Notes: generated from the letters alone by a model not told the origin. Counted from the first letter of the stretch, positions 17,842 to 27,657 are shown. The stretch is 64,000 nt of DNA from DATFCK01 sp045809745 (GCA_045809745.1 JBJMXE010000004.1:49850-113849); one strand, 5' to 3'. Numbers and translations are program-made.

Positions 17842-19041
17842 CTACGACCGGTGCGTGCCTGGACGGGTATTCCGAACGCCGCGGAAGTAAATGATTGTTC
17901 CAGCAACGCCGAAACCGGCAGCGGCGAGGAAATTTAGTCGTGGCCCAACGTGCCAAAGCCACGCGCCCAGCAGCGCGCCGGCGCTGACAATTACGTCCCG
18001 CACTAAATAGTACGCGCCAATGGTCTGTCCCCTTCGTTCTGCGTCGGCATAGCTGACGATCAAAGCTTTCCGCGAGGTATCGCCGAATTCCTTCAGTCCG
18101 CGGATGAAGAACGCGATGATTAACATGCTGAAATTCTTCGACACCATCAGACTAATCGGAAACAGCGTGAACATGGCAAACGTCAGCAGAACGAAGGGCT
18201 CGCGTTGCGTCTTATCGGCGAAATACGAGGTCGGCAGAATGCAAAGGGAAGCGGTCAATACTTCGACCGTTGTCAGCAGACCGACATCGCGGGCGCTGAC
18301 GCCGACGTAATCCATGGCAAAGATCACGACCCAGGCATAGGGAAGGCGTTCACAAAATCGCACCAGAATGTCGCAGGCCAGGAGTTGGCGAGTCGGCTGG
18401 TTGAAACGCCGGAGGCTGCCCCAAAAATTAGATGGTGCGACCGGAGCAGCGGCCTCGTTAGGCTCATCGCGCAATTTTCGCTGTACCAGGATCGTTGCTG
18501 CCGATAACAGCACCGACGTGATCAATCCGATTCGGACGCCGTTGATCACGCCCATGCGGTCGATCAGAATGCCGCCGATGACCGGCGCAATCATGATTGG
18601 GAGCCGTTTGATGACCGCCTGCACGCCGATGCCCATGGCATAGCGATTCGTCGCTAACGAGGCAGCGACGAGTGAGAACGTGGCCGGAAGAGAAAAGCAG
18701 CTCCAGGAGAGAAACAGGAACATGCCTGCCAGAACCGCGCTCCAGTGAGGCACCAGAAGAACGATCGTATACCCGACGATCGAAATGAGGTTGAACACCA
18801 GAAACGCGCGGCGATGTCCCCATCGATCGACGGCTACGCCGCCGGGGTAGGCATAAATTGCGCCCAGTAACGTTCTCAGACCATCGTACAGGCCAATGGC
18901 TAATGCCGGCGCGCCTAACGTTTGGAGATATTTCGGAATGAAACGCATCCATAGCTCTTCGCCCGCGCCGATCACAAAAATCGCGATCAGCAGGATGGCC
19001 AGATTACGCTTGAGGGCGAAAAATTCACCGATGCGCTTCAT
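17842..19041 (-). CDS. Major facilitator superfamily transporter
   Basis: The 399-residue product has 12 predicted helices. The MFS loop 2-3 motif reads GGVAVDRWGHRRAFLV, close to the G-x-x-x-D-R-x-G-R-[RK] consensus, and the second half repeats the pattern (TSYFADKTQREPFVL). A long charged loop divides the halves near KLRDEPNEAAAPV. The substrate is not evident. The start MKRIGEFFALKRN is typical of MFS proteins and is kept. The region between two direct TGTCATCC elements (17304-19450) holds this gene, DUF423 and the CDGSH gene. Confidence 0.88.
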   Translation of the reverse strand: MKRIGEFFALKRNLAILLIAIFVIGAGEELWMRFIPKYLQTLGAPALAIGLYDGLRTLLGAIYAYPGGVAVDRWGHRRAFLVFNLISIVGYTIVLLVPHWSAVLAGMFLFLSWSCFSLPATFSLVAASLATNRYAMGIGVQAVIKRLPIMIAPVIGGILIDRMGVINGVRIGLITSVLLSAATILVQRKLRDEPNEAAAPVAPSNFWGSLRRFNQPTRQLLACDILVRFCERLPYAWVVIFAMDYVGVSARDVGLLTTVEVLTASLCILPTSYFADKTQREPFVLLTFAMFTLFPISLMVSKNFSMLIIAFFIRGLKEFGDTSRKALIVSYADAERRGQTIGAYYLVRDVIVSAGALLGAWLWHVGPRLNFLAAAGFGVAGTIIYFRGVRNTRPGTHRS

Positions 19042-19130
19042 TGGTCAGGTATCGTGGCTGAGTCTCGACGCAACGAGTCGTTCATCCTCAGACGCTGGCG
19101 AGGATGAATCACCGCCATCACTCGCTCAGC

Positions 19131-19322
19131 CTAACCGACGTCCCGACGGTGCCCTTCCGAGTCATATTCGTAGGTCTTGCCATCCTCTTCGTCGGTCACC
19201 TTCTTGTGCGACCCGTCGCAATACGGCTGATTTTTGGACAAGCCGCACATGCAAATGAAGACCGAGCGAGTTTGCGGCTTGATTTCGAGCGGTTGTTTAT
19301 CGGTTTTAACCACCTTGCGCAT
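19131..19322 (-). CDS. CDGSH iron-sulfur domain protein
   Basis: From the ATG at 19322 the protein has 63 residues. It has the complete 2Fe-2S binding motif of mitoNEET-like proteins: Cys24 and Cys26 in FICMCGLS, then Cys35 and His39 in PYCDGSH. Its role is probably redox or iron-sulfur related. The longer frame upstream to 19409 is not family-like. It is divergent from the M2 peptidase. Confidence 0.9.
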   Translation of the reverse strand: MRKVVKTDKQPLEIKPQTRSVFICMCGLSKNQPYCDGSHKKVTDEEDGKTYEYDSEGHRRDVG

Positions 19323-19727
19323 AACAGAGAAATAACGGTGCGGTGCGGCTCGTGCAACAACGGGTGGTGTTGCCTTCGTTTCCGAGCCTATGACACCGGC
19401 TCGCCGCACGACGCTGCTGGCTGCTAGTCGACCGCAAACACACCTACGTTGTCATCCCGAGCTTGTCGAAGGACCTCTCCTACTGGTGACGTGTTCCGCA
19501 TTTGTGCGGTCCCTTCACTTCGGTCGGGATGACATTGCTGTGCTTTGGGTGCTGCCACCCCGAACAATGGCTGTGAACTGGTCAACTGGTCTGTTAACCG
19601 ATCGCTACGTCCGGTTCCCCATCAGAGTTCGACACGGATGCCCTATGCCAAGGCCCCGTTTTGCCTACCTGTGCCTGCACTTCGCCACGACTTGCGCCGG
19701 ACCGCTGAAACAAACTAGTTTCCCTCC
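19323..19727 (+). other. Intergenic region with a repeat element
   Basis: These 405 bases hold the TGTCATCC element at 19450-19534 and otherwise no supported gene. The divergent promoters of the CDGSH gene and the M2 peptidase must lie here, but no confident -10/-35 pair was found. Confidence 0.4.
19450..19534. repeat. TGTCATCC...GGATGACA inverted-repeat element, copy 2
   Basis: It shares both ends and the internal TCGAAGGACCTCTCCTAC segment with copy 1 at 17217, in the same orientation. Confidence 0.75.
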
Positions 19728-21521
19728 ATGCACCAGCGTTCCTGTTCCGGCATCACCATGGGTTTCGCTCTCTTCCTCCTCCTGCCTTTTCTCGTCCATG
19801 CCGCGTCACCAGTTCAGGATCGCGCGGATCGTTTTCTGAAACTGGCGAATGCCGGGTACCAGGCGTTGTATCGAACGAACAGTGAAGCGCAGTGGGCGGC
19901 AGTGACTGACGTGACGCCGGAGCACGACGCCGCGGCAGCAGCGACCGGCAAAGCTTACGCCGCGTTCAATGGCAATCCGGCTTTGATCACCGAAGCGCAC
20001 GACCTACTTGGTCACGAAAAGGAACTAACCGAGCTCACCGTCCGGCAATTGAAACAGCTGCTCCTGAATGCCGCCGAAGGTCCGATGACTAATCCGGACC
20101 TGGTGACGAAAAGAGTGGACGCCGAAACCAAACAGGCATCGATCCTCAATAGCTTCGAATTTAAACTCGACGGACAGAAGATCACCGCTAACGACATCGA
20201 TAACAAACTCGAGAAGAGCACCGATCTGGCCGAACGGAAAGCGGTGTGGGAAGCGTCAAAACAATCCGGCCCGGCGTTGAAACCAAATCTGCTGGTGCTG
20301 CGCGACCTGCGGAACGGCGTCGCCCGCGAGATGCACTACCCGGATTATTTCGGCCTTGAGGTCGCAAGCTACGGGATGACCACCGACGAGATGCTGAAGA
20401 TGCTGGAGAGCTGGATGACAACGCTTCGCCCGCTCTATCTGCAACTTCATACCTGGACGAAATACAAACTGGCTGCGAAATATCATCAGCCGGTGCCGAA
20501 GAAAATTCCGGCGCATTGGATTAACAATCGTTGGGGGCAGGAATGGGGAGGTTTGGTCGAAGCCGCGAATATCGATAAATATTTCGAGGGCCGCGATCCG
20601 AATTGGATCATCAAGGCCGCTGAACAATTTTACACGGGGCTGGGATTCTCACCGCTGCCCAACAGCTTTTGGAAAAAATCGGACTTATTTCCTGTTCCGC
20701 CCGATTCGCCTCGCAAGAAGAACACTCACGCTTCCTGCTGGCACGTCGATTTGGAGAACGACATTCGTTCATTGCAGAGTATCGAGCCGAATGCGCGCTG
20801 GTTTTTCACCGCGCACCACGAGTTAGGCCACGGCTATTACTTCAAGGCTTACAGCCGGCCTGAGGTGCCGTATCTATTGCGGACCGGTGCAGCGCCGGGC
20901 TTTCATGAAGGAGTCGGAGAATTAATCGCACTCGCTTCAAGCCAGGTGCCGTATTTGCAATCGCGCGGAGTTCTGCCCGCCGATTTTAAGGCGGATAAGA
21001 CCGCTTTCCTGCTGGATGACGCTCTCGCCCGATCGATTCCGTTTATCTATTTCTCCTGTGGCGTGATGCCCCACTGGGAAGCCGATGTTTACGCCAGGAA
21101 TTTGCCGGCTGATCAGTGGAACGCCCGCTGGTGGAAATACGCGGCGGATTTTCAGGGCATCGAACCTCCATCCGCGCGCGGCGAGGAATTTTGCGATGCG
21201 GCGACGAAGACCCACATCAACGATACCCCAGCTTACTATTATAACTACGCATTCGCGACGGTGTTCAAATTCCAGCTGCACGATTACATCGCCCGCAAGA
21301 TCCTGCACCAGCCGCCGCAATCGTGTAATTATGCGGACAACAAACAGGTGGGCGAATGGCTCAACAATATTTTGAAAAAGGGAGCTACTGAGGATTGGCG
21401 GAAGGTGCTCAAAGATGCAACGGGCGAAGACATTTCAACTCGCGCGATGGCCGATTATTTCAAACCTCTGCAATCCTGGTTGGAGGAACAAAACAAAGGC
21501 CGGCAGGTCGGTTGGGATTGA
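19728..21521 (+). CDS. M2 family metallopeptidase (peptidyl-dipeptidase A / ACE-like)
   Basis: The product has 597 residues with an N-terminal signal peptide (MGFALFLLLPFLVHAAS after a second ATG at 19758, either start being possible). The zinc motif HHELGHGYYF places HExxH at residues 364-368. The third ligand lies downstream in GFHEGVGELIAL, as in angiotensin-converting enzymes. The family removes C-terminal dipeptides from peptides. It is probably periplasmic. The length is typical of bacterial single-domain M2 enzymes. Confidence 0.93.
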   Translation: MHQRSCSGITMGFALFLLLPFLVHAASPVQDRADRFLKLANAGYQALYRTNSEAQWAAVTDVTPEHDAAAAATGKAYAAFNGNPALITEAHDLLGHEKELTELTVRQLKQLLLNAAEGPMTNPDLVTKRVDAETKQASILNSFEFKLDGQKITANDIDNKLEKSTDLAERKAVWEASKQSGPALKPNLLVLRDLRNGVAREMHYPDYFGLEVASYGMTTDEMLKMLESWMTTLRPLYLQLHTWTKYKLAAKYHQPVPKKIPAHWINNRWGQEWGGLVEAANIDKYFEGRDPNWIIKAAEQFYTGLGFSPLPNSFWKKSDLFPVPPDSPRKKNTHASCWHVDLENDIRSLQSIEPNARWFFTAHHELGHGYYFKAYSRPEVPYLLRTGAAPGFHEGVGELIALASSQVPYLQSRGVLPADFKADKTAFLLDDALARSIPFIYFSCGVMPHWEADVYARNLPADQWNARWWKYAADFQGIEPPSARGEEFCDAATKTHINDTPAYYYNYAFATVFKFQLHDYIARKILHQPPQSCNYADNKQVGEWLNNILKKGATEDWRKVLKDATGEDISTRAMADYFKPLQSWLEEQNKGRQVGWD

Positions 21522-21569
21522 TCATAAGAATACCGCACGCCGACCGCTAAATTCCCAGCAGCTTTCCTG

Positions 21570-22037
21570 ATGAGCGAACTGCACAGCGACGATCGAGGAC
21601 TACTGGTTAGCTGCCCGAACTGCGGTCAGCGCAACCGAATGATCTACGATCGGCTCGGCACCGTCTTTCGCTGCGGAAAATGCCGCCAGGAGCTGTCGGT
21701 CCCGGGTCAGCCGATCGATCTGGGCAGCGAGGCAGCGTTTATTGGCCTAACAACAAAATCGCCTTTGCCGGTGCTGATCGATTTCTGGGCGCCGTGGTGT
21801 GGTCCCTGCAAGATGGTCGCTCCGGAAGTCGCGAAGGTAGCGGCTGAAGGCGCCGGCGTCTTCATCATTGGCAAGCTCAACACCGAAGAAGTGCCCTCCG
21901 TGGCGACACGATTTCGGATCACTGCCATTCCGACAATGGCAGTGTTCAAGGGCGGCGCAGAAGTGGCGCGTCAGCAGGGCGCAATGCCCGCTCCGGGTAT
22001 TCGCAAGTTCCTTCAACCGTGGTTGAACGCACCGTGA
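21570..22037 (+). CDS. Thioredoxin with N-terminal zinc ribbon (Trx2/TrxC type)
   Basis: The 155-residue product has two CxxC pairs at residues 15-18 (CPNC) and 35-38 (CGKC) that form a zinc ribbon. A thioredoxin domain follows with WCGPC at 76-80 and the cis-Pro loop ITAIPTMAVFKGG. It reduces protein disulfides in the cytoplasm and, as in TrxC, may sense oxidants through the ribbon. It lies just after the M2 peptidase. Its 3' end overlaps ubiE. Confidence 0.92.
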   Translation: MSELHSDDRGLLVSCPNCGQRNRMIYDRLGTVFRCGKCRQELSVPGQPIDLGSEAAFIGLTTKSPLPVLIDFWAPWCGPCKMVAPEVAKVAAEGAGVFIIGKLNTEEVPSVATRFRITAIPTMAVFKGGAEVARQQGAMPAPGIRKFLQPWLNAP

Positions 22038-22738
22038 CCGATTGGCCGCTGAAGCGGGAAAATCTCGCGGAACCAGCACGTGTTCGAACCATGTTTGGTT
22101 CGATCGCACAGCGATACGACATCGCGAATCATCTGCTCAGTTGCGGGATCGATTTTTACTGGCGACGGCGGGCGGCGCGGATTGTCGCCAGTTGGATGCC
22201 GGGAACAATCCTCGATGTGGCGACCGGCACAGGAGACCTGGCGATTGCACTGCAGAAAGCGAATCCCGACGCGCAGCTAACGGCGATCGATGTGGCGCCC
22301 GAAATGATTGACTTGGCGCAACGCAAGAACGTGGTCGGCGCGCAAGTGGCCGATGCCATGAACCTGCCGTTTGCCGATCGCTCTTTCGACTGCGCGACGA
22401 TCGCGTTCGGACTGCGTAATCTGCCGGACTGGGCGGCTGGTCTACGGGAGATCGGCCGCGTCATCAACCCTGCGGGGCACCTTCTCGTACTCGACTTTTC
22501 ATTGCCCACGCCTCCGTCAATGCGCAGGGCATATCGCTTCTATCTGCATAGATGCGTGCCACTGATCGGGGCTGCGATTACCGGCCATCGGGGGGCCTAC
22601 GATTATCTCGGTGATTCGATCGAAGAATTTCCGAGCGGTCAGAACATGCTGCAGCTGCTGGAGTCTAACGGTTTCCGGAATGCCACAGCTGAACCGTTAA
22701 CGGGCGGTATCGTGACTCTCTACACCGCGGAGAAGTAG
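22019..22738 (+). CDS. ubiE: Demethylmenaquinone / ubiquinone methyltransferase
   Basis: This 239-residue class I SAM methyltransferase has the UbiE/MenG signature. The SAM motif is ILDVATGTGDLAIAL, and the family-specific segments are VRTMFGSIAQRYDIANHLLS near the start, FAFGLRN-like IAFGLRNLPD, and YDYLGDSIEEFPSGQ. It completes quinone synthesis. Two GTG starts are possible, at 22019 and 22034. The second gives a 4-base overlap with the thioredoxin stop (GTGA). Co-transcription with the thioredoxin gene is likely. Confidence 0.93.
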   Translation: MVERTVTDWPLKRENLAEPARVRTMFGSIAQRYDIANHLLSCGIDFYWRRRAARIVASWMPGTILDVATGTGDLAIALQKANPDAQLTAIDVAPEMIDLAQRKNVVGAQVADAMNLPFADRSFDCATIAFGLRNLPDWAAGLREIGRVINPAGHLLVLDFSLPTPPSMRRAYRFYLHRCVPLIGAAITGHRGAYDYLGDSIEEFPSGQNMLQLLESNGFRNATAEPLTGGIVTLYTAEK

Positions 22739-22742
22739 TGAC

Positions 22743-22864
22743 CTGTAGCGGCGGTCTATGACCGCCGGATTTGCCGTGCAAAGGTCGTCGCCGCGTATCG
22801 AAATGATTGAAGCAGCCGGTATCACAATCGCCAAAGACGGCGCGGTCATAGACCGCCGCTACAG
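22743..22864. repeat. Convergent pair of CGGCGGTCTATGACCGCCG palindromes
   Basis: A direct copy at 22743-22767 (headed CTGTAG) and an inverted copy at 22841-22864 (ending CTACAG) are about 75 bases apart in the gap between two convergent genes. Together they could fold into one long hairpin and act as a two-way terminator. Confidence 0.8.
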
Positions 22865-22880
22865 CTGTCTGCGGCCCGGC

Positions 22881-24767
22881 CTAACCGCCTGTCGGTGTTG
22901 CCACCGGTGAGGGCAAAGGCGAGTTGCTTGGAGCTGGAGTCGGCGTTGGTGTGGCGGGCGGCTGGACGAGTGGCTGGCGCAGCGCGTTCAACGCTGGATT
23001 GCTGATCGTGAATACGCCTTCGCCCTCATCCACTTTCGATACGGCGCCTTGATTATCCCGCGCTCCGACGGTCAGCTTGTGAACTGCCTTGTCGTCAGGT
23101 GACGTAGTAAATGTTACGACCATTTGTGGTTTATCGAACGCGTGGGGTGGAGGATTCGCACCTATCCATCTCACTGCGTGGAGTGTCGATAAGGTGTTCA
23201 GCATCGCCTGTATGCTCGGCTGGTTGAGTGCAGAACTATTCGCCGGCCCCACCCACTGACTGTTCGGGCCCCGGGTTAAAGTGATCTCGCGGTCTGTCGT
23301 TACGCTAAGCTTGTGAATCTGCTCGGGTTTAAAGTTGAAAATATCCAAGTCCTGCCATTGCAGTGGGTCGGTAAACACGTTGTCGAGCAGCGATTTCCTA
23401 ACTGCGACGACAAACGGTTCGTCGCCAACTCGCACAAACACCTCTTCGCCTTCAACTCGACCGAACCCGATCACCGCAAATGGACGGTCGCCCGCTTTGG
23501 TTTCGGCGGTGTTTTCAGACGCGAACGAACTCAGTGTGATCTGCAGCTGCGGTTTATCCAGCCCGTACTTCGCCAGATTGGAAGCTACATCCTCAACGAA
23601 ACGGGTGACCTGCTCGTTGGTCAGCATGTCGATCAGCCGGGTGGCTTCACTCGCGTTTGCCGGCGTGTTATTGCGGCTGGCAATGGTCCACGCCTCGTTC
23701 TTTCGTGCCAGGACGATCTTCGGTTTGCCCTGCGGCTCGATCGTCACGCGATCCAGGATGTTTCGATCAAACCGGACCAGGTGCCGATCGCGAAGATCGT
23801 TGGGCTTTAATTCCAGCACTGATTCAATCTTCTTTGGCAGAGTATAAACGAACCTACGCGGACTGAATCGCACGTAGACCTGATCTTTGTTCTTCTCAGG
23901 CACGCCGCCGATTTGCAGCATTTGCCCTTGTCCCCCGGTCGGCGCCGGACTGGAATTTTTTGCTGATTTGTCCTCTGCTCCGAACAATGTAATCGAGCCG
24001 CGCGGCTCAGCGAGGCCATAGGGATGCAGATCCCCGCGATCCTCGGCCACGAACTGTTCGATGCGCGCAGTGGTAACTTGCGCAATGAGATCACCGACCT
24101 TCTGATCGTCTGCTCGAGCTCGCATCGGTTTCACGATTTCCCAGTGCTCGCCATTCTTCTGGAGCTCCATTTCGCCGGCTGAAGTTTTTAGCACCAGCCT
24201 GGATACCTGCGTCGCGGTCAGGTCAGTTAGTTTTTTGTCGCGAAATTCATCAGCTTTTTTCTCGATGTCCTTCTTGACCGATTGTGGAACGATAAAGCTG
24301 TCCTTCGAGTTTTCGAACCGCACATACATCCTGCCCTCGAATGCAGCATCTTTACCGAACCAGATTTCCGGCGGAGCGCCCTGGCCGCTCAACTTCAAGC
24401 GAAGCTTGGGTTTATTGAGGCCAAATTCACCCAGCCTTCCTTTGTCGGCGTCCATCTCCTTCGCCGGGATTGTGGTTTCTTTCTGCCAGCTCTCCAGGTC
24501 CGATAGTAGACTGTCAACCACGCTGGCATCTGCTTGATCTTTCACCGGCGCCTCTAACCGCCATGTCTGATCGTGTCGTCGCAAATCGATTTTGTCGTCG
24601 CCATTCTGAATCGTGATTCCATCAACTTTATCCCGATCAAAGTTAACGACGTTTCGCGAATGTTTTTCAGCGTCTATTGTTCCCGGCCGTTTGCTTTCGT
24701 AAAACTTGATGTAGAGGCCGAGGGCGACCACTACTGCCAGTAGAACTGTCGTCGTTTTCCAATTCAT
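22881..24767 (-). CDS. DUF4340 protein, partner of a Gld-type ABC transporter
   Basis: The 628-residue product has one N-terminal membrane helix (TTVLLAVVVALGLYIKF) followed by repeated beta-rich units of the form DKVDGITIQNGDDKIDLRRHDQTW..LEAP, seen about three times (residues 45, 190 and 335). These are DUF4340 repeats. It ends in a Pro/Thr-rich tail. DUF4340 proteins are usually encoded with GldG-like and ABC genes, as here. I infer a periplasm-facing accessory of the transporter. The precise role is unknown. Confidence 0.85.
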   Translation of the reverse strand: MNWKTTTVLLAVVVALGLYIKFYESKRPGTIDAEKHSRNVVNFDRDKVDGITIQNGDDKIDLRRHDQTWRLEAPVKDQADASVVDSLLSDLESWQKETTIPAKEMDADKGRLGEFGLNKPKLRLKLSGQGAPPEIWFGKDAAFEGRMYVRFENSKDSFIVPQSVKKDIEKKADEFRDKKLTDLTATQVSRLVLKTSAGEMELQKNGEHWEIVKPMRARADDQKVGDLIAQVTTARIEQFVAEDRGDLHPYGLAEPRGSITLFGAEDKSAKNSSPAPTGGQGQMLQIGGVPEKNKDQVYVRFSPRRFVYTLPKKIESVLELKPNDLRDRHLVRFDRNILDRVTIEPQGKPKIVLARKNEAWTIASRNNTPANASEATRLIDMLTNEQVTRFVEDVASNLAKYGLDKPQLQITLSSFASENTAETKAGDRPFAVIGFGRVEGEEVFVRVGDEPFVVAVRKSLLDNVFTDPLQWQDLDIFNFKPEQIHKLSVTTDREITLTRGPNSQWVGPANSSALNQPSIQAMLNTLSTLHAVRWIGANPPPHAFDKPQMVVTFTTSPDDKAVHKLTVGARDNQGAVSKVDEGEGVFTISNPALNALRQPLVQPPATPTPTPAPSNSPLPSPVATPTGG

Positions 24768-24878
24768 CCGTTAGCGACGTTTTTGTAGTGGAAGCTGTTA
24801 GCTTGCCATGGGAAGGCAGCGGCTTCCCCTGCAGTTAGAGCCCCATGGCCAGCGCAACGAGTGATTCCAACCATATCG

Positions 24879-26390
24879 TTAGGCGCGGCGCTGCCACCAC
24901 ACTGCTGTCCCGATCAGCGCGGGCACCAACGGCATGAGAACAAGAATGATCCAGCGAACGCTGCGCAGCGCGTCGTCGCTCAGGCTGAACGTGAGTGGCT
25001 TCGGCACCTTCGGGGCGATGCCGATTAGCTGCTCTCGACTCAGCAGCCAGTTGGTGGCACCGGAAATAAAATCGAGTGCCTGTTGATCCTGGGTTACGAG
25101 GTTGTCCTGGAAGAAACCGGCGTTGCTCACGACTACCATTCGCGAAGAGTTCACGTTTACCCGTTGATCAGCGCTGGCGCCTTTCTCGATGGAGACGCCG
25201 AGCGTAAGCGGTGCGTCCCCGGCGGCGCGCGCATCGGCCTGGAACTTGGCCTGATCCTGCGCCTGGTAATCGTGCTCTGCGAAGTAGCCTTTCTCGCCCT
25301 GGAGCAGCGGATTCAATTGAATGTTAGCGGCTCGCACGCGATCAGGTTCGAGAGTGAGTGAGCAGGTGCCGCCGAATAGAAGCATCCGTGCATCCGCTAA
25401 CCGCTTGGTAATTGGGGTGTCGAGAAAATGCGCCTGGACGTCGCGGATGAGCGCCACTTCCTGAATGCCAGTTTGGACGAACGCCATCAACCGGTCGTCG
25501 TTGACCCGAACGCCGAGCTCGTTCAGGAACGCGAAAAGCTTCGGCGTTTTGGCAGCGGGATCGAGAAGTAGAAGGATGCGGCCTTGTTTCTCCCAGAAAG
25601 CGCGGAGCATCTGCATCTCCCGATCAGAAAAATCGTACTGCGGGCCAGCGATCATGATGGCTTTGATATCCGCCGGCACCGAAGGCACTTCGAAGAAATT
25701 CAGCTCCTGCATCTTGATGTTCTCGTTCTCAATGAACGTCTTGAGAATCGACACCGGGCTTTGTCCGCTCAACGGCGCTTCCTTATGGCCGATGACATAG
25801 CCGAGCACGTTTTTCTTACCTTCAACCAAGTCCATCATCGCACTGGTTAGGGCCTGTTCGCCTTTAAACGCGGCGACGCGCGGACCTTCTCCCATGGCCA
25901 TGCCGCTTTGGTCGATCTCAGCCATCTCCGATGCTTTCACGGTTTTGTTACGGCCGTCGTAATCGATGACTAGGAGCGGCTCTTCGCTGACCACTTTATA
26001 CTTCTCGAACATTTCCTTTGCCCGGGAGTAAGCCCGGTCCGGATCAATGTTTTCGACGTCGATTTTGCCATGACCGGCATATTGATATTCCGTCAGCAGA
26101 TTTTGCACGTCGGTGCTGATCGGTGAGTTCGGCGAAAAGAAGACGATGATCTTGAGCTTGCCTTTGATGGTATCTAGGAACCGTTTGGTTTTGTCCGACA
26201 GCGCATACTTCTGATCACGCGAGTGATCCCATCGTTTGTAATGACGAAACGCCAAACCGTTCACCATCGCCGCCAGTAAAAGGATCAACGCGACCTGAAT
26301 CAGGACGTTCAGGCCTATTTGCCAGCGGCCGATCTTGGCGGTGCGCCTCGGATTGGACTGAACTGTTTCGTTAACGACTTCGGTTGCCAT
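24879..26390 (-). CDS. GldG-family ABC transporter auxiliary membrane protein
   Basis: The 503-residue product has a transmembrane helix near residues 28-48, a large soluble domain and a C-terminal helix (IILVLMPLVPALIGTAVWW). The soluble domain matches the ABC_transp_aux/GldG pattern: KFLDTIKGKLKIIVFFSPNSP, PDRAYSRAKEMFEKY, and IMIAGPQYDFSDREMQMLRAFWEKQGRILLLLDP. In Bacteroidetes GldG works with GldA and GldF. Here the same trio occurs outside gliding genes. It begins 12 bases after the permease gene on the same strand. Confidence 0.85.
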   Translation of the reverse strand: MATEVVNETVQSNPRRTAKIGRWQIGLNVLIQVALILLLAAMVNGLAFRHYKRWDHSRDQKYALSDKTKRFLDTIKGKLKIIVFFSPNSPISTDVQNLLTEYQYAGHGKIDVENIDPDRAYSRAKEMFEKYKVVSEEPLLVIDYDGRNKTVKASEMAEIDQSGMAMGEGPRVAAFKGEQALTSAMMDLVEGKKNVLGYVIGHKEAPLSGQSPVSILKTFIENENIKMQELNFFEVPSVPADIKAIMIAGPQYDFSDREMQMLRAFWEKQGRILLLLDPAAKTPKLFAFLNELGVRVNDDRLMAFVQTGIQEVALIRDVQAHFLDTPITKRLADARMLLFGGTCSLTLEPDRVRAANIQLNPLLQGEKGYFAEHDYQAQDQAKFQADARAAGDAPLTLGVSIEKGASADQRVNVNSSRMVVVSNAGFFQDNLVTQDQQALDFISGATNWLLSREQLIGIAPKVPKPLTFSLSDDALRSVRWIILVLMPLVPALIGTAVWWQRRA

Positions 26391-26402
26391 TTGCCTGCCT
26401 GA

Positions 26403-27158
26403 TTACAGCCGCCATTTACGCGATTGAAAAACCTGATAGGTGAGGGTGAGCATGACCACCGTCATGCTGAGATAGAGCACGATCGGACGGGTATCGATCA
26501 CGCCTCGAGAAAATGTTCCCATGTGTTCGATGGCCGAGAAATAGCCCAACAATTCGCGAGTGGTGGAGCTGACGTCCAACAGGATGAATTGCACCAACCC
26601 GAGGAAAAACAGCAGCGTAATGGCGCAGAACGAAATGATCGCTGCCACGATCTGGTTTTTGGTGACCACCGAGGCGAAGCAACCGACCGAAAGATAGAAC
26701 ATGCCTAACAAAAGCAGCATCAGATAAGCACCCGAATAGGCGCCGGACGCGGCTGCGGCGTTTTGGTGCGTGATCTTTTGGAAAAATACAAAGTAGAGCA
26801 GCGTCGGCAGCCATAGCACGATGTAGAAAACGAGGGCCCCGGTGAATTTCGCCAGCACGACCTGCCAATCGCGGACCGGCGCTGTCATCAGCGGCTCGAT
26901 GGTGCCAAGTTTAAATTCTTCGGCGAATAGTCGCATCGTGATCAGCGGAAAAATCAGAACGAACGCGAACCAGAAGAAAACGGAATTAAAGAACGCCTCC
27001 TGCACGGTGTATTGCAGCTGTCGTTGATTCATGAACGACACCTGAAAATAAAAATCGACGCCTGAAACCAGGAGGAAGAAAACCAGGACGATGTAGGCCA
27101 CTGGAGAGTAGAAGTAACTGCGCACTTCGCGGCCGAGCAGGACAAAAAATTTACGCAT
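26403..27158 (-). CDS. ABC-2 type permease (GldF-like)
   Basis: The 251-residue product has six helices and the family start MRKFFVLLGREVRSYFYSPVAYIV. The loop PLITMRLFAEEFKLGTIEPL with the coupling helix is typical of GldF/NosY permeases. It is the membrane partner of the ATPase at 27694. Its start codon overlaps the end of the inserted four-helix-bundle gene by 8 bases, so its translation may now be coupled to that gene. Confidence 0.88.
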   Translation of the reverse strand: MRKFFVLLGREVRSYFYSPVAYIVLVFFLLVSGVDFYFQVSFMNQRQLQYTVQEAFFNSVFFWFAFVLIFPLITMRLFAEEFKLGTIEPLMTAPVRDWQVVLAKFTGALVFYIVLWLPTLLYFVFFQKITHQNAAAASGAYSGAYLMLLLLGMFYLSVGCFASVVTKNQIVAAIISFCAITLLFFLGLVQFILLDVSSTTRELLGYFSAIEHMGTFSRGVIDTRPIVLYLSMTVVMLTLTYQVFQSRKWRL

Positions 27159-27657
27159 GGCAGACAGTATCGCTCGCCGGACAGGCGAGGGGAGTAATGG
27201 AGTGTGGGAGTAATGGAGTGATGGAGTATTCCTCCGAATCCTCGGCGATTCGCGTCACCCAATCTCCATCGTCCCGTTTCTGTTCTAGTTTTTCGATCAG
27301 ACGCAATAGCCGATTCTCAACTTCGTAATGTAGTTGATTGAAATCCCTGAAGCGTGAATCAGAAATCAACTGCGCACGTCTAAGACCAATTGCTCGAGTC
27401 AAAGCTTCGCCTAACGAACCGGCAGCAGTGTAGAGAAACTGTAAATATTCCTTAATCGATCGCCTGCAGTAGCCTTCCGAGATATTGGCCGACACTGACT
27501 GGGCCGCATCGGCAAATTGCGAGCGCAGCTTAAAATCAACCGTCGCCTCGACGTAAGCGAGCTTCCAGGACAGTTCGAACAAATCCATGGCTTTTTGCCA
27601 AACGATCAAATTCATGTAACCGCGGTTCTTGTTCCGCAGCTCCGTTTGAAAAGTCAT
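27151..27657 (-). CDS. Four-helix-bundle protein (23S rRNA intervening-sequence type)
   Basis: The 168-residue product contains the PF05635-like core: LIVWQKAMDLFELSWKLAY, then FADAAQSVSANISEGYCRRS, YLQFLYTAAGSLGEALT and a long final helix. These proteins form pentameric four-helix bundles. They are known from 23S rRNA insertions and as Avd in diversity-generating retroelements, but most copies have no known role. The last 25 residues (SITPLLPHSITPL and onward) are encoded by the flanking repeat. The gene sits inside an ABC operon between inverted TGGAGT-type repeats. M15 (27615) may be the real start. Confidence 0.85.
   Translation of the reverse strand: MTFQTELRNKNRGYMNLIVWQKAMDLFELSWKLAYVEATVDFKLRSQFADAAQSVSANISEGYCRRSIKEYLQFLYTAAGSLGEALTRAIGLRRAQLISDSRFRDFNQLHYEVENRLLRLIEKLEQKRDDGDWVTRIAEDSEEYSITPLLPHSITPLACPASDTVCHA
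27190..27231. repeat. Degenerate GGAGTAATG repeat, left end
   Basis: About four units of (G)GGAGTNNTG or TGGAGTGNT run head to tail. They are the inverted counterpart of the units at 27655-27689 on the other side of the four-helix-bundle gene. Confidence 0.75.

Noticed and set aside
17217..19534. Composite transposon formed by two direct TGTCATCC elements
   Set aside because: The enclosed genes are ordinary and there is no transposase or target duplication. The same element occurs elsewhere alone, so it is a dispersed repeat.
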